NCBI RefSeq assembly: GCF_001712795.1
Contig: NZ_KV757639.1
Coordinates: 1-43,155, forward strand
From: Nostoc sp. KVJ20
GTDB lineage: Bacteria; Cyanobacteriota; Cyanobacteriia; Cyanobacteriales; Nostocaceae
Length of the DNA stretch: 43,155 nt
Direction: 5' to 3'
Under the pieces are notes generated by a model. The model ran no database searches and was not told the DNA's origin. It worked only from the letters and a program-made list of their open reading frames with translations. Position numbers and translations under genes: made by a program. Below, piece after piece: positions 42,999 through 43,155 of the stretch; position 1 is the stretch's first letter, and each line of letters opens with the position of its first letter.

Positions 42999-43155
42999 TA
43001 AAAGGTAAAAGGTAATATCAAGTTTAGTACGTGGTTTATGACTGTCTTAACAGTAATAAACCACGTTTCATTAGGAGTCTGCTCGATTACTCGTAAAAAA
43101 ACTATCTCATACCATTTCACAAAAATCTTGATACATATAGATTTTTTGTAGGGGT

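Overview
The window looks like the chromosome of a filamentous, heterocyst-forming cyanobacterium of the Nostoc/Anabaena type. The basis is: frequent HIP1 octamers (GCGATCGC); an RNA polymerase beta' subunit split into rpoC1 and rpoC2; a valyl-tRNA synthetase carrying the cyanobacterial CAAD membrane domain; a tocopherol cyclase; a GuaB3-type IMP dehydrogenase; a very large Ser/Thr kinase-histidine kinase fusion; and many tandem heptamers and small palindromic repeats between genes. Protein sequences, RpoC2 above all, read like Nostocales homologues. No database search was possible.

Layout. 1-5.3 kb: a repeat element, a broken WD40 gene, recN (-), an AarF/UbiB-like kinase (+) and cysC (-), the last two converging on a perfect hairpin. 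5.3-11.1 kb: a decayed TIGR03032-type gene, then a 1578-residue secreted RTX/calcium-binding adhesin-like protein built from three classes of tandem repeat. 11.2-15.4 kb: a small coiled-coil protein and valS (both -), with a structured 600-bp divergent region upstream of valS. Part of that region looks like the right end of an IS200/IS605-type element. 15.4-20.8 kb: one 1810-residue signalling protein (Ser/Thr kinase + AAA ATPase + GAF + histidine kinase). 20.8-22.1 kb: repeats, a possible short transcript with a 14-codon ORF and a strong terminator, and a GlsB/YeaQ-like membrane protein. 22.1-25.4 kb: a fusion of an Mrr-like nuclease domain to a ParA-type ATPase (-), diverging from a tandem pair of metallophosphoesterases. 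25.8-31.1 kb: a single-pass Pro/Ser/Thr-rich protein, a DnaJ-TPR protein, tocopherol cyclase, tRNA-Arg(CCU), a DUF218 protein and guaB3. 31.4-43 kb: rpsT, tatD, rpoB, rpoC1 and rpoC2, the cyanobacterial ribosomal protein/RNA polymerase cluster, with tandem heptamer repeats in both rpo intergenic gaps.

Most genes are single housekeeping or signalling units rather than one pathway. The only clear operon-like block is rpsT-tatD-rpoB-rpoC1-rpoC2. The best candidate for an under-described system is the Mrr-ParA fusion at 22102-23268. Next are the possible short RNA/peptide at 21181-21313 and the structured region upstream of valS. Repeat activity is pervasive: repeats sit between genes, at the end of a broken gene, and inside coding regions of the kinase and AarF genes.
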